Notes: a model not told the origin generated them from the letters alone. A DNA stretch of 64,000 bases from a bacterium (GCA_035528375.1 DATKYS010000073.1:1-64000); one strand, 5' to 3'; shown: positions 16,957-26,342, counted from the stretch's first letter. Numbers and translations: made by a program.

Positions 16957-17098
16957 CCCCTCTCGCGTCACCGGTTCAAACCGGCGCTGGTCCCGTTAAA
17001 AATCCCCTGTGGATGCGTCCCCCTCGCGTCGCCGGTTAAAATGCCAATGGCGCGGATTGTCGCCACACTCCGCTTGGGCCCCCCTCGCGTCGCCGGCT
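16957..17098. repeat. three spaced copies of an 18-bp motif between rpsP and rimM
   Basis: CCCCTCGCGTCGCCGGTT-like motifs begin near 16957, 17020 and 17081, about 61 bases apart; the sequence between them is not repeated. The last copy runs into the stop codon of rpsP. No gene lies in 16837-17097. Confidence 0.55.
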
Positions 17099-17340
17099 CA
17101 GACTATCCCCAGCTTCTTGAATATGTTGCGCACGGCCCCGGAGGGCAGGGCACCCTTCTCCATCCACCGGCGGGCGGCCTCGGAGTTTACCTCCATCGTG
17201 CTCGGCTCGGTGCGGGGGTTGTAGTGTCCGATCTCCTCGACGACCTTGCCGTCCCGTTTGGCGCTCCGTTCGGCGACGACGACGCGGTACGTGGGTCGGT
17301 TGGTGGCTCCGTAGCGTTTGAGTCGTATCGTTAGGGCCAA
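17098..17340 (-). CDS. rpsP: 30S ribosomal protein S16
   Basis: Small-subunit ribosomal protein of 80 residues, with the family N-terminus ALTIRLKRYGATNRPTYRVV and the conserved EEIGHYNPRTEPS. The start is TTG, preceded by GGAGAAGGAGAACCC; the open frame continues upstream but without similarity. It is the first gene of a unit with rimM, read from a near-consensus promoter about 74 bases upstream. Confidence 0.95.
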   Translation of the reverse strand: MALTIRLKRYGATNRPTYRVVVAERSAKRDGKVVEEIGHYNPRTEPSTMEVNSEAARRWMEKGALPSGAVRNIFKKLGIV

Positions 17341-17413
17341 GGGTTCTCCTTCTCCGGCTCGCGACAGGGCGTTTTCACTCACCGGCGTGGTAGGTGCGCC
17401 GGTCGAGCGGTGT

Positions 17414-17442
17414 ATCATACGATAGAGACGGCCCGGGGTCAA
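17414..17442 (-). promoter_or_regulatory. promoter of rpsP-rimM
   Basis: On the minus strand TTGACC, 17 bases, TATGAT. Confidence 0.75.
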
Positions 17443-17492
17443 GGGAAGGCTCGGAATAACCGGGTCACGGCCCTTTCGGCGGAGCGGTGGAG

Positions 17493-17522
17493 TTGACTTA
17501 TGCGGCCCCGGACCGCTATCAT
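17493..17522 (+). promoter_or_regulatory. promoter of the TPR/transglutaminase gene
   Basis: TTGACT, 18 bases, TATCAT, ending 29 bases before the start codon; divergent from the rpsP promoter. Confidence 0.65.
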
Positions 17523-17551
17523 CACCTGCGTCTTTCAGGGGAATAGGGGTG

Positions 17552-20500
17552 ATGAGAAACCTCGGGCGCGCCCTCTTCGTGGTGGTTCTCGTTCCGACTC
17601 TGGTCGGGGCGAGCGCCGTCGCCCTCGAGGCCGCCAGCGTCTACCCAAGCCTGGACGGCCCGCCGCCCCTCGACGCCTCCCTTTCCGCAGATGAGTACGC
17701 CCTCGCCGCCTGGTGCGACTACCTCGGCGGGACGGACACCCGGGAGCTCCTGGCCCGGCTGGACACCGGCCCGTCCCCCGCCGACGGTCCGGCGGCCTGC
17801 GCCCTCTGTGAGCTCCGGGGCCTGCTCCACCAGGGGCTGGGGGAGTACGCCGAGTCATTCCGCGATCTAGCCCGCCTGATCGAGTTGCAGCCGGACAGGC
17901 CGGAGAGCCTGGTCTACCTCCGGCGGCTCACCGAGACGGCCGGGGAGTTCCCGGGAGGGGATGCGGAGCTGGAGACGCTCTGCCGCTCCCTGGCGGACAT
18001 GGCCTCGGCCGACCCCGCCCTGCGCACCGAGGCGCGGACCATCCTGGTAGACATTCACCGGGCCGCGGGCTGCCCCGACGGGGCGGTGGAGGCGACCCGG
18101 CTGACGCACGACCTGGGCTTCCTCCGCTTCTTCAGCTACCTGGGCCCCTTCGACAACACCGGCGAGGCGGGCTTCGACACCCTCTACGGGCCCGAGGTGG
18201 ACGGGCGGGTGGACCTCACCGCCCGCTACGCCGGGAAGCGGGTCGAGGTGGGCTGGCGCGATTTCCCCCAACCGGCCTTCGCCCTGGCTCTGGACCCGGG
18301 GCTCCCGACGGGCTGGGGGGACGGGGAGTCGTTCCGCCCCTTCTACGGACCGCTCCAGCTCTCCGCGGTCACCCGGCCGAACAACCAGGTCTGCGGCTAT
18401 CTGGCGACCTGGGTCCGGGTCGCGGAGCGCACCGAGGTCATCCTGAGCCTGGGGGCCGTGGGCGCGTTCAGGCTGTGGGTGGACGGGGCCGATGTCCTGT
18501 CCTTCGAGGGCTACCGGAGCTGGGCCCATCCCGACACCGACCGGGTCGGGGTGGTCCTCGAGCCCGGCTGGCACGAGATTTTGATGAAGACCTGCTGCGA
18601 CGCGGGGGGCTGGGAGGTTTACCTGCGGACCACGGACCGCGCCGGTGAGCCGCTCCCACTGGAGCACCGCTCCGCGCCGCCCTCGGGCTGGCGTCGTCCG
18701 GTGCGGGGTCCGGAGACCTTCGCGCCCGCGCCCGACCCCTACGCCAGCCTGCAGGAGCTCAGCGACCACGACAACGTCCTCGCCCTCTACTACCTCGGTC
18801 ACCTGGAGGCCCGGGAGCGCAGGGCCGACCAGGACTCACACCTCCACCGCGAGCTATTCAGCCGGGCTTTTACCCTCTCCCGGTCTTTCCGGAGGGCCGA
18901 CTCATCCGTAAACCTCCCCTGGGCGCCCGTCGCCCATTCCTACGCCCTCTACGAGGAGAACTTCAACCCGGCCAAGCTCGCCTGGCTCGAGGCGCTCGAC
19001 GCGGATGAGCACCACGTCGAGAGCTGCATCGGTCTGGCCGATGCCTACTCCGGGCTCCAGCGTCCCGACGATGGTCTCGCTTACGCCGAGCGGGGGCTCC
19101 TGGAGAACCCCGACTGCCTCCAGCTCCTCCACCTCGAGGCGCTTGGTCTCGGGCTCCGGGAATACCAGCTCGAGCGTAAGCGGACGCTCGACCGAATGGC
19201 CGAGCTCCACCCAGATTACGGCCCCCTGGAGGAGGAACTGGCCGCGTACAGCCAGGGCCGCCTCGGCGTGGACGAGCGCGTCGCGATATTCCAGGGCGGC
19301 CTCGAGCGGAATGCGGCGGACGAATCCACCCTGGGGCGCCTGGCGGACCTCCTCGTGGACGCCGGGCGCACCGTTCGGGCGGAGGCGCTCCTCGAAGGGG
19401 CGAGGCCGCTCGCGCCCTATTCGCTCTGGCTGTACCAAAATGAGGCCCGGCTCCTCGGCGATGGTGGGGACTACGCTCAGGCGGCGCGCGTCCTGGATGA
19501 GGCGCTGGCAATCTGCCCCGAGGAGGCCGAGCTCCTGGCGCAGAAGGCCTGCGCCGATTACGAGAACGGCAACACGCCGGAGGCCGAGGAGGAATGGGCG
19601 AGGGCCCTCGAAATACAGCCAAACCTCACCTGGGTCACCGATTACCGAAGGACCCTGGCCGCGACCGCCCGGTCGGCGGAGCCTGCGGAAAACGACGGCG
19701 AGCCGTTCGACGAGCCCTACGCCTACGACGCTTACTCCCTCGCCGACGCCTTCGAAGCGCGGCTCACGCCCCTGGATCCCGACGCCAACGCCGAGGTTCT
19801 CCTGGACCAGGAAATCGTGAAGGTGAACAGCGACGGCACCGCGAGCCGGGTCGTGCACCGGGTGATAAAGCTCAAGACCGAGGACGCGCTGGAGGATTTC
19901 GGCTGGGCGTACTTCTCGTACGTGCCGAACGAGGAGACCTACGAGGTCCGGCATGTACGGGTCATTCGGCAAGACGGGACGGAGCTGGAGGCGTCGGACT
20001 GGAAGGAGTACTCGGCCTCGGACCCCGAAGCGCGCATGTATTCGGGCTCCGTGACGCGCTATACGCCGCTGCCGGGCATCGAGCCGGGGGCGGTGATTGA
20101 CATCGAGTACCAGATTGACGACGTGGGCGAGAACATCTACCAGGGGCACTTCTCCGACACCTTCGTCTTCGGGAACTACCAGCCGACGCACATCGCCGAG
20201 TACGTGGTCCTCGCCCCGAAGGACCTTTTGCACTACCACGGTTGGAACTCGGCCCCGGCGCCCGATGTGGAGGACTTTCCCCTCCGGCGCGTCTGGCGCT
20301 GGACCCTGACCGACATCCCGCGGATAGTCGAGGAGGCGTCCGCCGTGCCGCTGATCGAGGTCCTCCCCTTTGCCGTCGTTTCGAGCTTCGACGGCTGGCG
20401 CGCCCTGGGCCGCTGGTGGTGGCAGCTTTCCAAGGACACCCTGACCCCCACCCCCAGTATCCGCGAGCTGGCCGACAGTATCGTCAACGAGGCCGGCGCC

Positions 20501-21673
20501 GGGACGACCTTCGAGAAGATCAAAGCCGTCTACGACTACGTGACCCGGAAGCTGCGCTACGTCGCCATCCTGCTGGGCATCGGCGGTTGGAAGCCCATCG
20601 AGCCGGAGAGCACGGTGCACACGGGCTACGGCGACTGCAAGGCCTCGGCGGCGCTCATGGTCAGCCTCTACCGCGCCCTGGGGATAGAGGCGTACCCGGT
20701 GCTCGTCCGCACCCGGGACCGGGGCGCGATAAAGTGGGACCAGGCCGCCCTGGGGCTCTTCAACCACATGATCTGCGCCGTCCCCTTCCAGGAGGGCTTC
20801 GACCTCGCCGACGTGCACACCAAGCTCACCCTTTCCGGGGACGAGTTCGGCTCGCTTTTGTTCCTGGACGGCACGACGGACTTCAACACCTGGTGGGAGC
20901 TGCCGTCCGGCGACCAGGGCGTGGAGGCCTACGTCAGCACCCCCGACGGGGGATACTTCGCTCCTACGCCCTTCTACTCCGCCGACGACAACTTCATCTT
21001 CAGCCGCACCCGCTTCGTCCTTGCGCCCTCGGGTAACGCGGTCGGGCACCGGGAGCTGGACTACGGCGCGAAGCTCAGCCCCGAGCGCCGCGCGGACAAC
21101 CAGCAGACCGAAATGCAGGAGACGGACCTCGAGGTCTACTGGAACCGGCGCTACCCGGGGACCGACGTTTACTCGGTGGACATCTCCGACGTCACCGACA
21201 CCGACGACAACGTTCACTACTCCTACGATCTGCGGGTTCCGGGCCTCGCGCGCCGCGAAGGAGACACCCTCGTCTTCGCCACGCACGTCCACCAGGACCT
21301 CCTGGCCCAGCGCTACGGTTCGCTCACGGAGCGGACGCTGCCGCTGCGTTTCGACTACCGCTGGCTGCAGAACACCCGCACGGTTTACGCGCTTCCGCCG
21401 GGATACCGGCCTGTTTCCCTCCCCGAGAGCCGCAGCGAGACCCTCACCACGGGAGAGGGCGACCCACTGGCGAGCATGTCCGTGACGTACGATTATGTAG
21501 GTAATACCTCGGGCGGCGAGGTGCAACCTACGCTCACCGTCACCGACGAGCTCCGCATAGACGCCGATGAGGTGTCAATCGCCGATTACCCGGCGTTCCG
21601 GTCCTTTTTAGCCGCCTACGACCGTGTCCAGTCGCAGGTCATCGTGTTCGTCAAGGCGGACGACGGGGACTGA
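17552..21673 (+). CDS. exported TPR - DUF3857 - transglutaminase-like protein
   Basis: A 1373-residue protein with a signal peptide (RALFVVVLVPTLVGASA). The first ~700 residues are TPR-like repeats interrupted by a beta-rich insertion (about 190-370, with ILSLGAVGAFRLWVDGADVL, like a PA14 or sandwich module). Then comes DUF3857 (about 755-960, LLDQEIVKVNSDGTASRVVH) and a transglutaminase-core domain with nucleophile C1029 in GYGDCKASAAL, H1072 in FNHMICAV and an Asp in LDGTTDF; the C-terminus is beta-rich. This layout is common in Bacteroidetes and related Gram-negatives but its substrate is unknown; protease, amidase or transferase activity are all possible. GTG at 17549 could also start it; the adjacent ATG was taken. 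It heads a plus-strand group with the next two genes. Confidence 0.88.
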   Translation: MRNLGRALFVVVLVPTLVGASAVALEAASVYPSLDGPPPLDASLSADEYALAAWCDYLGGTDTRELLARLDTGPSPADGPAACALCELRGLLHQGLGEYAESFRDLARLIELQPDRPESLVYLRRLTETAGEFPGGDAELETLCRSLADMASADPALRTEARTILVDIHRAAGCPDGAVEATRLTHDLGFLRFFSYLGPFDNTGEAGFDTLYGPEVDGRVDLTARYAGKRVEVGWRDFPQPAFALALDPGLPTGWGDGESFRPFYGPLQLSAVTRPNNQVCGYLATWVRVAERTEVILSLGAVGAFRLWVDGADVLSFEGYRSWAHPDTDRVGVVLEPGWHEILMKTCCDAGGWEVYLRTTDRAGEPLPLEHRSAPPSGWRRPVRGPETFAPAPDPYASLQELSDHDNVLALYYLGHLEARERRADQDSHLHRELFSRAFTLSRSFRRADSSVNLPWAPVAHSYALYEENFNPAKLAWLEALDADEHHVESCIGLADAYSGLQRPDDGLAYAERGLLENPDCLQLLHLEALGLGLREYQLERKRTLDRMAELHPDYGPLEEELAAYSQGRLGVDERVAIFQGGLERNAADESTLGRLADLLVDAGRTVRAEALLEGARPLAPYSLWLYQNEARLLGDGGDYAQAARVLDEALAICPEEAELLAQKACADYENGNTPEAEEEWARALEIQPNLTWVTDYRRTLAATARSAEPAENDGEPFDEPYAYDAYSLADAFEARLTPLDPDANAEVLLDQEIVKVNSDGTASRVVHRVIKLKTEDALEDFGWAYFSYVPNEETYEVRHVRVIRQDGTELEASDWKEYSASDPEARMYSGSVTRYTPLPGIEPGAVIDIEYQIDDVGENIYQGHFSDTFVFGNYQPTHIAEYVVLAPKDLLHYHGWNSAPAPDVEDFPLRRVWRWTLTDIPRIVEEASAVPLIEVLPFAVVSSFDGWRALGRWWWQLSKDTLTPTPSIRELADSIVNEAGAGTTFEKIKAVYDYVTRKLRYVAILLGIGGWKPIEPESTVHTGYGDCKASAALMVSLYRALGIEAYPVLVRTRDRGAIKWDQAALGLFNHMICAVPFQEGFDLADVHTKLTLSGDEFGSLLFLDGTTDFNTWWELPSGDQGVEAYVSTPDGGYFAPTPFYSADDNFIFSRTRFVLAPSGNAVGHRELDYGAKLSPERRADNQQTEMQETDLEVYWNRRYPGTDVYSVDISDVTDTDDNVHYSYDLRVPGLARREGDTLVFATHVHQDLLAQRYGSLTERTLPLRFDYRWLQNTRTVYALPPGYRPVSLPESRSETLTTGEGDPLASMSVTYDYVGNTSGGEVQPTLTVTDELRIDADEVSIADYPAFRSFLAAYDRVQSQVIVFVKADDGD

Positions 21674-21724
21674 CGTGCGTGCCGCGTTATTCAACCATAC
21701 CCACTGCAGAAGAGGGATGACCTT

Positions 21725-23011
21725 ATGAGATGCGCCCGCCAAGAACGAACGGCTCCCAGGCTAGCCTTTCGGCTGAGCCGTGGGACGCGTTTCGTTCCGA
21801 CCCTGCTCCTCTGCGCGTTCCTTTTATTTCTGGGCTCCGGCTGCGGCCACCACGATGGTGCGTACCTGGGCGTCCTGGGCCCCGAGACCGGCGACCGGTC
21901 GTACTACGGCCTGGAGGGCGTCCACGGCGCGCAGCTCCTGGTGAACGCCTTCGTGAAGTCGCGCTTCACCGACTCCGACGTTCCGCTGGAGATCATCCAC
22001 TACGACACGGGCGGGGACATCGCGCGCTTCGAGCGCCTGTTCCGCCGTCTCGTGGAGACGGACGGTGCGGCGGCCGTCATCGTCACCGACCCCGACCCCG
22101 ACACGGTGCGTCTGGCGGCGCGTCTTTCCGACGAGCTCGGAACCGCCGTCTTCTTCAGCTCCGACTTCATGGGCGCGTCGGCCGACGTAGGATCGTCCTT
22201 CGTGTACAACCTGAGCGTGGAGAGCCGCCTGTTGATACCCGAGGCGGTGACGGTGGCCGTCGAGTGGGCCCGAATGGATACCCTCGCCCTGGTGTCCGGG
22301 GAGGGGAATCTCTTCCGCGTGTACCACGACGACTTCGTGCGGGCGCTGGACGCCGTAAGTCGCACGACGGCGAGCCGTTCCGGGGTGGAGTACCTCGACC
22401 TGGAGCTCTCCCTCTCCGGCTACGACTACGATTCAGCGGCGTACCGGATGCTCGCCGAAGGCGTCTCGGGAGTCATCCTCAACGGTTCCACCGAGGACCT
22501 CCTGGGCCTGTTGAAGTCCTGCGCCGAGCTGACGTACAACCCGCCCTTCGTGGCCCTGGCCACCGCCAAACCGCGGCGTCTCGAGCTGCCCGATTACTAC
22601 GTTTTGGACCAGGGGTACTTCGTGGGCGGCTTCTCCTCGGAATCGCCCAACGCCAAGACGACCGCCTTCGTGGAGACTTTCCGCAACAACATCGGTCACG
22701 TTCCGGGTCCCGTCGCCGCGGCGAGCTACGACGCGGCGCGCATCGTCCTGCGCGCGATAATCGAGGCCGACACCGCCGCAGCCGGCCCCGTGGCGCAGGC
22801 CATCGCCGGTTTCGGCACACACTCGGGCGTGGCCGGCGACTACGAACTGGACACGGCGCCGGAGTGGGTCTTCGTCGAGCGCACGACGCCCGCGGCCACC
22901 GGGGTCAACGTGGAGCTCGCGACAGCTCCGCCGATTCCGCCCCCCGTGGAGGAGGTCGTATCCGAGGCGGTTCAGCCCGCGCAGGCGGTTCAGCCCGTGG
23001 AAACGGAATGA
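21725..23011 (+). CDS. periplasmic-binding-protein type I lipoprotein
   Basis: A 428-residue lipoprotein with signal FVPTLLLCAFLLFLGSGC; the lipidated Cys is in GSGCGHHDG. The body has the leucine/isoleucine/valine-binding (type I) fold: an early GVLGPETGDRSYYGLEGVHGA, the ligand-site region AAVIVTDPDP, and a second lobe with ALVSGEGNLFRVYHDDF and YLDLELSLSGYDYDSAAYRM. A Pro/Val/Gln tail follows. No ABC permease genes are nearby, so it may be a sensor or an orphan binding protein rather than a transporter subunit. Its stop overlaps the start of the pyrK-pyrD fusion as ATGA, an unexpected pairing. Confidence 0.85.
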   Translation: MRCARQERTAPRLAFRLSRGTRFVPTLLLCAFLLFLGSGCGHHDGAYLGVLGPETGDRSYYGLEGVHGAQLLVNAFVKSRFTDSDVPLEIIHYDTGGDIARFERLFRRLVETDGAAAVIVTDPDPDTVRLAARLSDELGTAVFFSSDFMGASADVGSSFVYNLSVESRLLIPEAVTVAVEWARMDTLALVSGEGNLFRVYHDDFVRALDAVSRTTASRSGVEYLDLELSLSGYDYDSAAYRMLAEGVSGVILNGSTEDLLGLLKSCAELTYNPPFVALATAKPRRLELPDYYVLDQGYFVGGFSSESPNAKTTAFVETFRNNIGHVPGPVAAASYDAARIVLRAIIEADTAAAGPVAQAIAGFGTHSGVAGDYELDTAPEWVFVERTTPAATGVNVELATAPPIPPPVEEVVSEAVQPAQAVQPVETE

Positions 23012-24798
23012 AAAAAAAGGAGGCGCGTCCCGCCGGACCGCGCACCCCGCGGATCGTCCGGGCCGAGGTCGTCTCCCGGCGGGTGCTCTCGACCGGGGTG
23101 GCGGAACTGGTGCTCCGGACCGACCCGCCCGTGGACGCCGTGCCCGGCCAGTTCGTCGAGGTGGACTGCCGGCGGGCCGGGGTTCTCCTGCGGCGCCCCT
23201 TCTCCGTGTCCGGGATGGGACCCGACGGATCGCTCTCGCTGGTGGTGCGCACGGTCGGGCCGGGAACGTCCTGGCTGGCGGAGCGCGGGCCCGGGGACTC
23301 CCTCGACCTGCTCGCGCCGTGCGGGAAGGCCCGGCGGCTCGACGCCCGGGGCCGGCGATTGCTTCTCGTCGGGGGAGGCATCGGCACCCCGCCGCTCTAC
23401 CGCTTCGCCGAGGTCTACCGCGCCGAAGCCGCGACCGTCGAGCTCCTGGCGGGCGCCGCCACCGGCAAAGAGGTGCGGGGATACGTGGACGCCGCGCCCG
23501 CGGGTATCACCTGCATTTCCGCCTCGGAGGACGGCGACGAGGGTCTCTGCGGCTTGGTGACCGCCGCCCTCGAAGCGCGGCTAAAGGAAATCCTCTTCGA
23601 AAAAGAAAAGCCACTGGTCGTGGCCTGCGGGCCCGAGGCGATGTTGGAGTGCGTCGCGGAGCTCTGCCGAGCCCACGACGTCGAGTGTTGGGTGCTCCTC
23701 GAGGCGCTCATGGCCTGCGGAACCGGGCTCTGCCGGGGTTGCGCCGTCCCCGCGGCGGGCGGCGGCTACCTTCTGGTCTGCCAGGACGGCCCGCTCTTCG
23801 ACGCCCGCGAGCTGGCCTGGCCGCTCCCGTCCACGCCCCGGCCGATCCGACTGGAAGTCGAATCCACGCCCCCGGCGCCCGAATCTTCCCTGAAAACGCG
23901 GCTCGGCCCACTGACGCTGGCCACGCCGATTCTCGTCGCCTCGGGCACCGCCGGCTACGGCCCCGAGCTCGACCGCCTGGGCGGCCTGGAGGGCGTCGGC
24001 GCCGTAGTCACCAAGACGGTGACCCGGGAACCCCGGGAGGGCAACCCCCCGCCGAGGATCGTCGAGACCCCGGCCGGGATGCTCAACTCCATCGGTCTGG
24101 TCAACGTCGGCCTGGAACGCTTTCTGGCCGAGGTGTTGCCGGAGGTTCTCGGGCTGGGCCTCCCGGTGATGGTCAACGTCGGCGGGTCCACCGAGGAGGA
24201 GTACGTGGAGGTGGCCGGTCGGCTGGCCGCCGTCGAAGGAATCTGCGCGCTGGAGCTCAACGTGAGCTGCCCCAACGTGAGCCGGGGCGGGCTCCAGTTC
24301 GGCACCGAGCCGACCATACTCCGTGATTTGACGAGGAGGGTGAAGGAAGCCGCGGGCGGGCTGCCGCTCTTCGTGAAGCTGACCCCCAACGTGACCGACG
24401 TGACCCTCCCCGCCGGGGCCGCCCTGGAGGGGGGCGCCGACGGATTGACGCTCATCAACACCGTTCTGGGAATGGTCGTGGACGTGGGCCGCTCGAGGCC
24501 GGTGCTGGCCCGCGGGGCGGGCGGGCTCTCCGGGCCGGCCGTCCGCCCCGTCGCGGTACGGATGATCGCCCAGGTGCGCGCCGCCTTCCCCGACGCGCCC
24601 ATCATCGGCACCGGCGGCATCGAGGACTGGCACGACGCCGCGGAACATTTGATCGCCGGGGCGAACGCCGTCAGCCTCGGCACCGTGAATTTTTATAAAC
24701 CTGACGCCGCCCGCGGAATCGCCCAAAACCTGCGCCGCCTCCTCGCCCGGCGCGGGATGGCCCACATCGGCGAGCTGACCGGCTCTATGTTCGCTTAA
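23008..24798 (+). CDS. pyrK-pyrD: fused dihydroorotate dehydrogenase B: electron-transfer (PyrK) plus catalytic (PyrD) subunits
   Basis: Oxidises dihydroorotate to orotate in pyrimidine synthesis, passing electrons to NAD. The 596-residue chain joins two normally separate proteins. Residues 1-280 are PyrK: FAD-binding RPFS at 63-66, NAD-binding LLLVGGGIGTPPL at 118-130, and the [2Fe-2S] cysteines C237, C242, C245 and C258. Residues ~295-596 are PyrD type 1B: catalytic Cys421 in NVSCPNVSRGG, FMN-phosphate site IIGTGGIED, and VNVGGSTEEEY. The linker is about 20 residues (PSTPRPIRLEVESTPPAPES). There is no stop or frameshift at the joint. It starts inside the previous gene's stop (ATGA), with no pyrimidine genes nearby. 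Confidence 0.95.
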   Translation: MKKKEARPAGPRTPRIVRAEVVSRRVLSTGVAELVLRTDPPVDAVPGQFVEVDCRRAGVLLRRPFSVSGMGPDGSLSLVVRTVGPGTSWLAERGPGDSLDLLAPCGKARRLDARGRRLLLVGGGIGTPPLYRFAEVYRAEAATVELLAGAATGKEVRGYVDAAPAGITCISASEDGDEGLCGLVTAALEARLKEILFEKEKPLVVACGPEAMLECVAELCRAHDVECWVLLEALMACGTGLCRGCAVPAAGGGYLLVCQDGPLFDARELAWPLPSTPRPIRLEVESTPPAPESSLKTRLGPLTLATPILVASGTAGYGPELDRLGGLEGVGAVVTKTVTREPREGNPPPRIVETPAGMLNSIGLVNVGLERFLAEVLPEVLGLGLPVMVNVGGSTEEEYVEVAGRLAAVEGICALELNVSCPNVSRGGLQFGTEPTILRDLTRRVKEAAGGLPLFVKLTPNVTDVTLPAGAALEGGADGLTLINTVLGMVVDVGRSRPVLARGAGGLSGPAVRPVAVRMIAQVRAAFPDAPIIGTGGIEDWHDAAEHLIAGANAVSLGTVNFYKPDAARGIAQNLRRLLARRGMAHIGELTGSMFA

Positions 24799-25830
24799 AG
24801 CCAAAAGTTAATATTTCATAAATAAAAATTTATAAAGCACAGTATTTCATTAAAAAGAGGTTGGTTCTTTATTTAGGTATGGTCATCATGGAAATTGCAG
24901 ATTTTATAATAAGTATTATAGGCATAGTTGTTGCTTTAGGCTATGCCTTCTATACAAACAGAAAACATCTTATCGCATCAAAATGGAATACTATGGTTGA
25001 CAATATATATACTTATAGAGGGACATTTTATGGAGATCCGCCGGAGACTTACAGGATCCTGGAGAATAAAGCAACAAGTCAATGGCCACAGGTATTACTC
25101 GCACAAAGTGGTGATAATAACCAGTTTTCGCGAAGCGAGTGTTTATTTTTAAAATTTAATTTAGCAAGACTCGAATTTTGGGGTTTTTATCTAGGAAAAG
25201 AAAACCTCGCAAGAAGTGCAGCACCATTTGCAGGTATGATACCAAAGAAAATGAAAATAATTACAGTATTCCCGAATGATATTAATGTGGGTAAAGCCTA
25301 TGTATTAAGAAAATCCTACTTTTCTAGAATTGTGGATGTATTACGTAACCTATCACAAAGCACCGCCCTTTCAAAATTATCTCTATTGAGGTTATTATTC
25401 TTAGTTTCTATTAATCAGCCAAAATACCTTAGACGGTTTATAAACACTAGATTTGAAGGGCATTATTCAAATATTAGCCTCTCGGCATATGGAATGAGGA
25501 AGCTATGGAATATGGGGATAGAGGATGTTATTTTACAATTAAAGTATTCGCTTATAAAGTGGCCAGATGATTATAAATTAAATTATAAAATGCGTCCTTC
25601 TCTATACAATCTGTTAAATAGATATGGATTTGGTATACGTGATAATTCTTCGGGAGAAATGTTTTATGGATTAATACAGCCTAACACTTTGTGTAAACCT
25701 ATTTACTTGCCCATAATGAGTACGTTACCATTGTATAAGCCATCAATGATGAATCAGAGCAGCAGCCAATAATAAGCTTTTTAAGAAAAATATACTCTGC
25801 TCAGATAATGCGGTGAATTGAAGGTGCGGT
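24799..25830. other. AT-rich island between pyrK-pyrD and nrdR
   Basis: Base composition changes abruptly right after the pyrK-pyrD stop and returns to GC-rich at nrdR. The island carries a single gene. No integrase, transposase or convincing terminal repeats were seen; the 6-mer AGCCAA occurs at both edges but is too short to mean much. Confidence 0.7.
24879..25772 (+). CDS. membrane-anchored orphan protein in AT-rich island
   Basis: A ~297-residue protein with AT-biased codons unlike its neighbours. The N-terminus EIADFIISIIGIVVALGYAF is a membrane anchor with a short outside end, followed by a basic NRKHLIASKWN and a cytoplasmic region rich in Leu, Tyr and Lys. Motifs are not recognisable; the C-terminal region has LPIMSTLPLYKP. 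Possible starts are TTG 24861, ATG 24879 and ATG 24888; AGG boxes precede the ATG codons, and the choice is uncertain. The single-gene, AT-rich, membrane-anchored character resembles anti-phage or abortive-infection orphans, but nothing in the sequence proves it. Confidence 0.7.
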   Translation: MVIMEIADFIISIIGIVVALGYAFYTNRKHLIASKWNTMVDNIYTYRGTFYGDPPETYRILENKATSQWPQVLLAQSGDNNQFSRSECLFLKFNLARLEFWGFYLGKENLARSAAPFAGMIPKKMKIITVFPNDINVGKAYVLRKSYFSRIVDVLRNLSQSTALSKLSLLRLLFLVSINQPKYLRRFINTRFEGHYSNISLSAYGMRKLWNMGIEDVILQLKYSLIKWPDDYKLNYKMRPSLYNLLNRYGFGIRDNSSGEMFYGLIQPNTLCKPIYLPIMSTLPLYKPSMMNQSSSQ

Positions 25831-26334
25831 ATGAGATGCCCCTACTGCGGTGAAGATTCAGACAAGGTGACCGACACCCGCCCCTCCAAGGGTGGCGAGC
25901 TGGTGCGCCGCCGGCGGGAATGCCTGCACTGCGGCCGCCGATTCACCACCTACGAGAAGGTCGAGGAGCCGGAGCTGAAGGTGGTCAAGCGCGACGGGAG
26001 GCGGGAGCGCTTCGATCGGGCGAAGATCATGACCGGCCTGGAGAAGGCCTGCGAAAAGCGACCCATCAGCCACGACCAGCTCGAAACGGTGGTGGCCCGG
26101 GTCGAGACCGAGCTCCGCAACCGCCTGGGCGACGAGGTGGAGTCGAGCGAGATAGGCGAGCTTTTGATACACGAGCTGGCCGATCTGGACGGCGTGGCCT
26201 ACGTTCGCTTCGCCAGCGTTTACCACCAGTTCGCCGACACCGACCAGTTCACCGACGTGCTCCGGCGCCTGCGCGAGGACCGGCGCCGGCGGCGCGCCAA
26301 GAAGAAGGCCGAGGAGGGACAGACCCTCTTCTGA
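25831..26334 (+). CDS. nrdR: transcriptional repressor NrdR
   Basis: ATP/dATP-sensing repressor of ribonucleotide reductase genes. The 167 residues begin with the family zinc ribbon (MRCPYCGEDSDKVTDTRPSK and ECLHCGRRFTTYE) followed by the ATP-cone domain starting KVVKRDGRRERFDRAKI. Length and order fit the family; the C-terminus has a short basic extension (RRLREDRRRRRAKKKAE). ATG preceded by GAAGGTGCGGT. No reductase genes are adjacent. It immediately follows the AT-rich island, so its original upstream region has probably been displaced. Confidence 0.97.
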   Translation: MRCPYCGEDSDKVTDTRPSKGGELVRRRRECLHCGRRFTTYEKVEEPELKVVKRDGRRERFDRAKIMTGLEKACEKRPISHDQLETVVARVETELRNRLGDEVESSEIGELLIHELADLDGVAYVRFASVYHQFADTDQFTDVLRRLREDRRRRRAKKKAEEGQTLF

Positions 26335-26342
26335 CGAGAGGT

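Noticed and set aside
18902-21526. 874-codon minus-strand frame opposite the transglutaminase-type gene
   Set aside because: Same strand-shadow composition; the plus-strand gene has clear domains.
21730-23007. N-terminal extension of the pyrK-pyrD frame
   Set aside because: It overlaps the complete binding-protein gene in another frame and is Arg/Gly/Pro-rich; the coupled ATG at 23008 is the real start.
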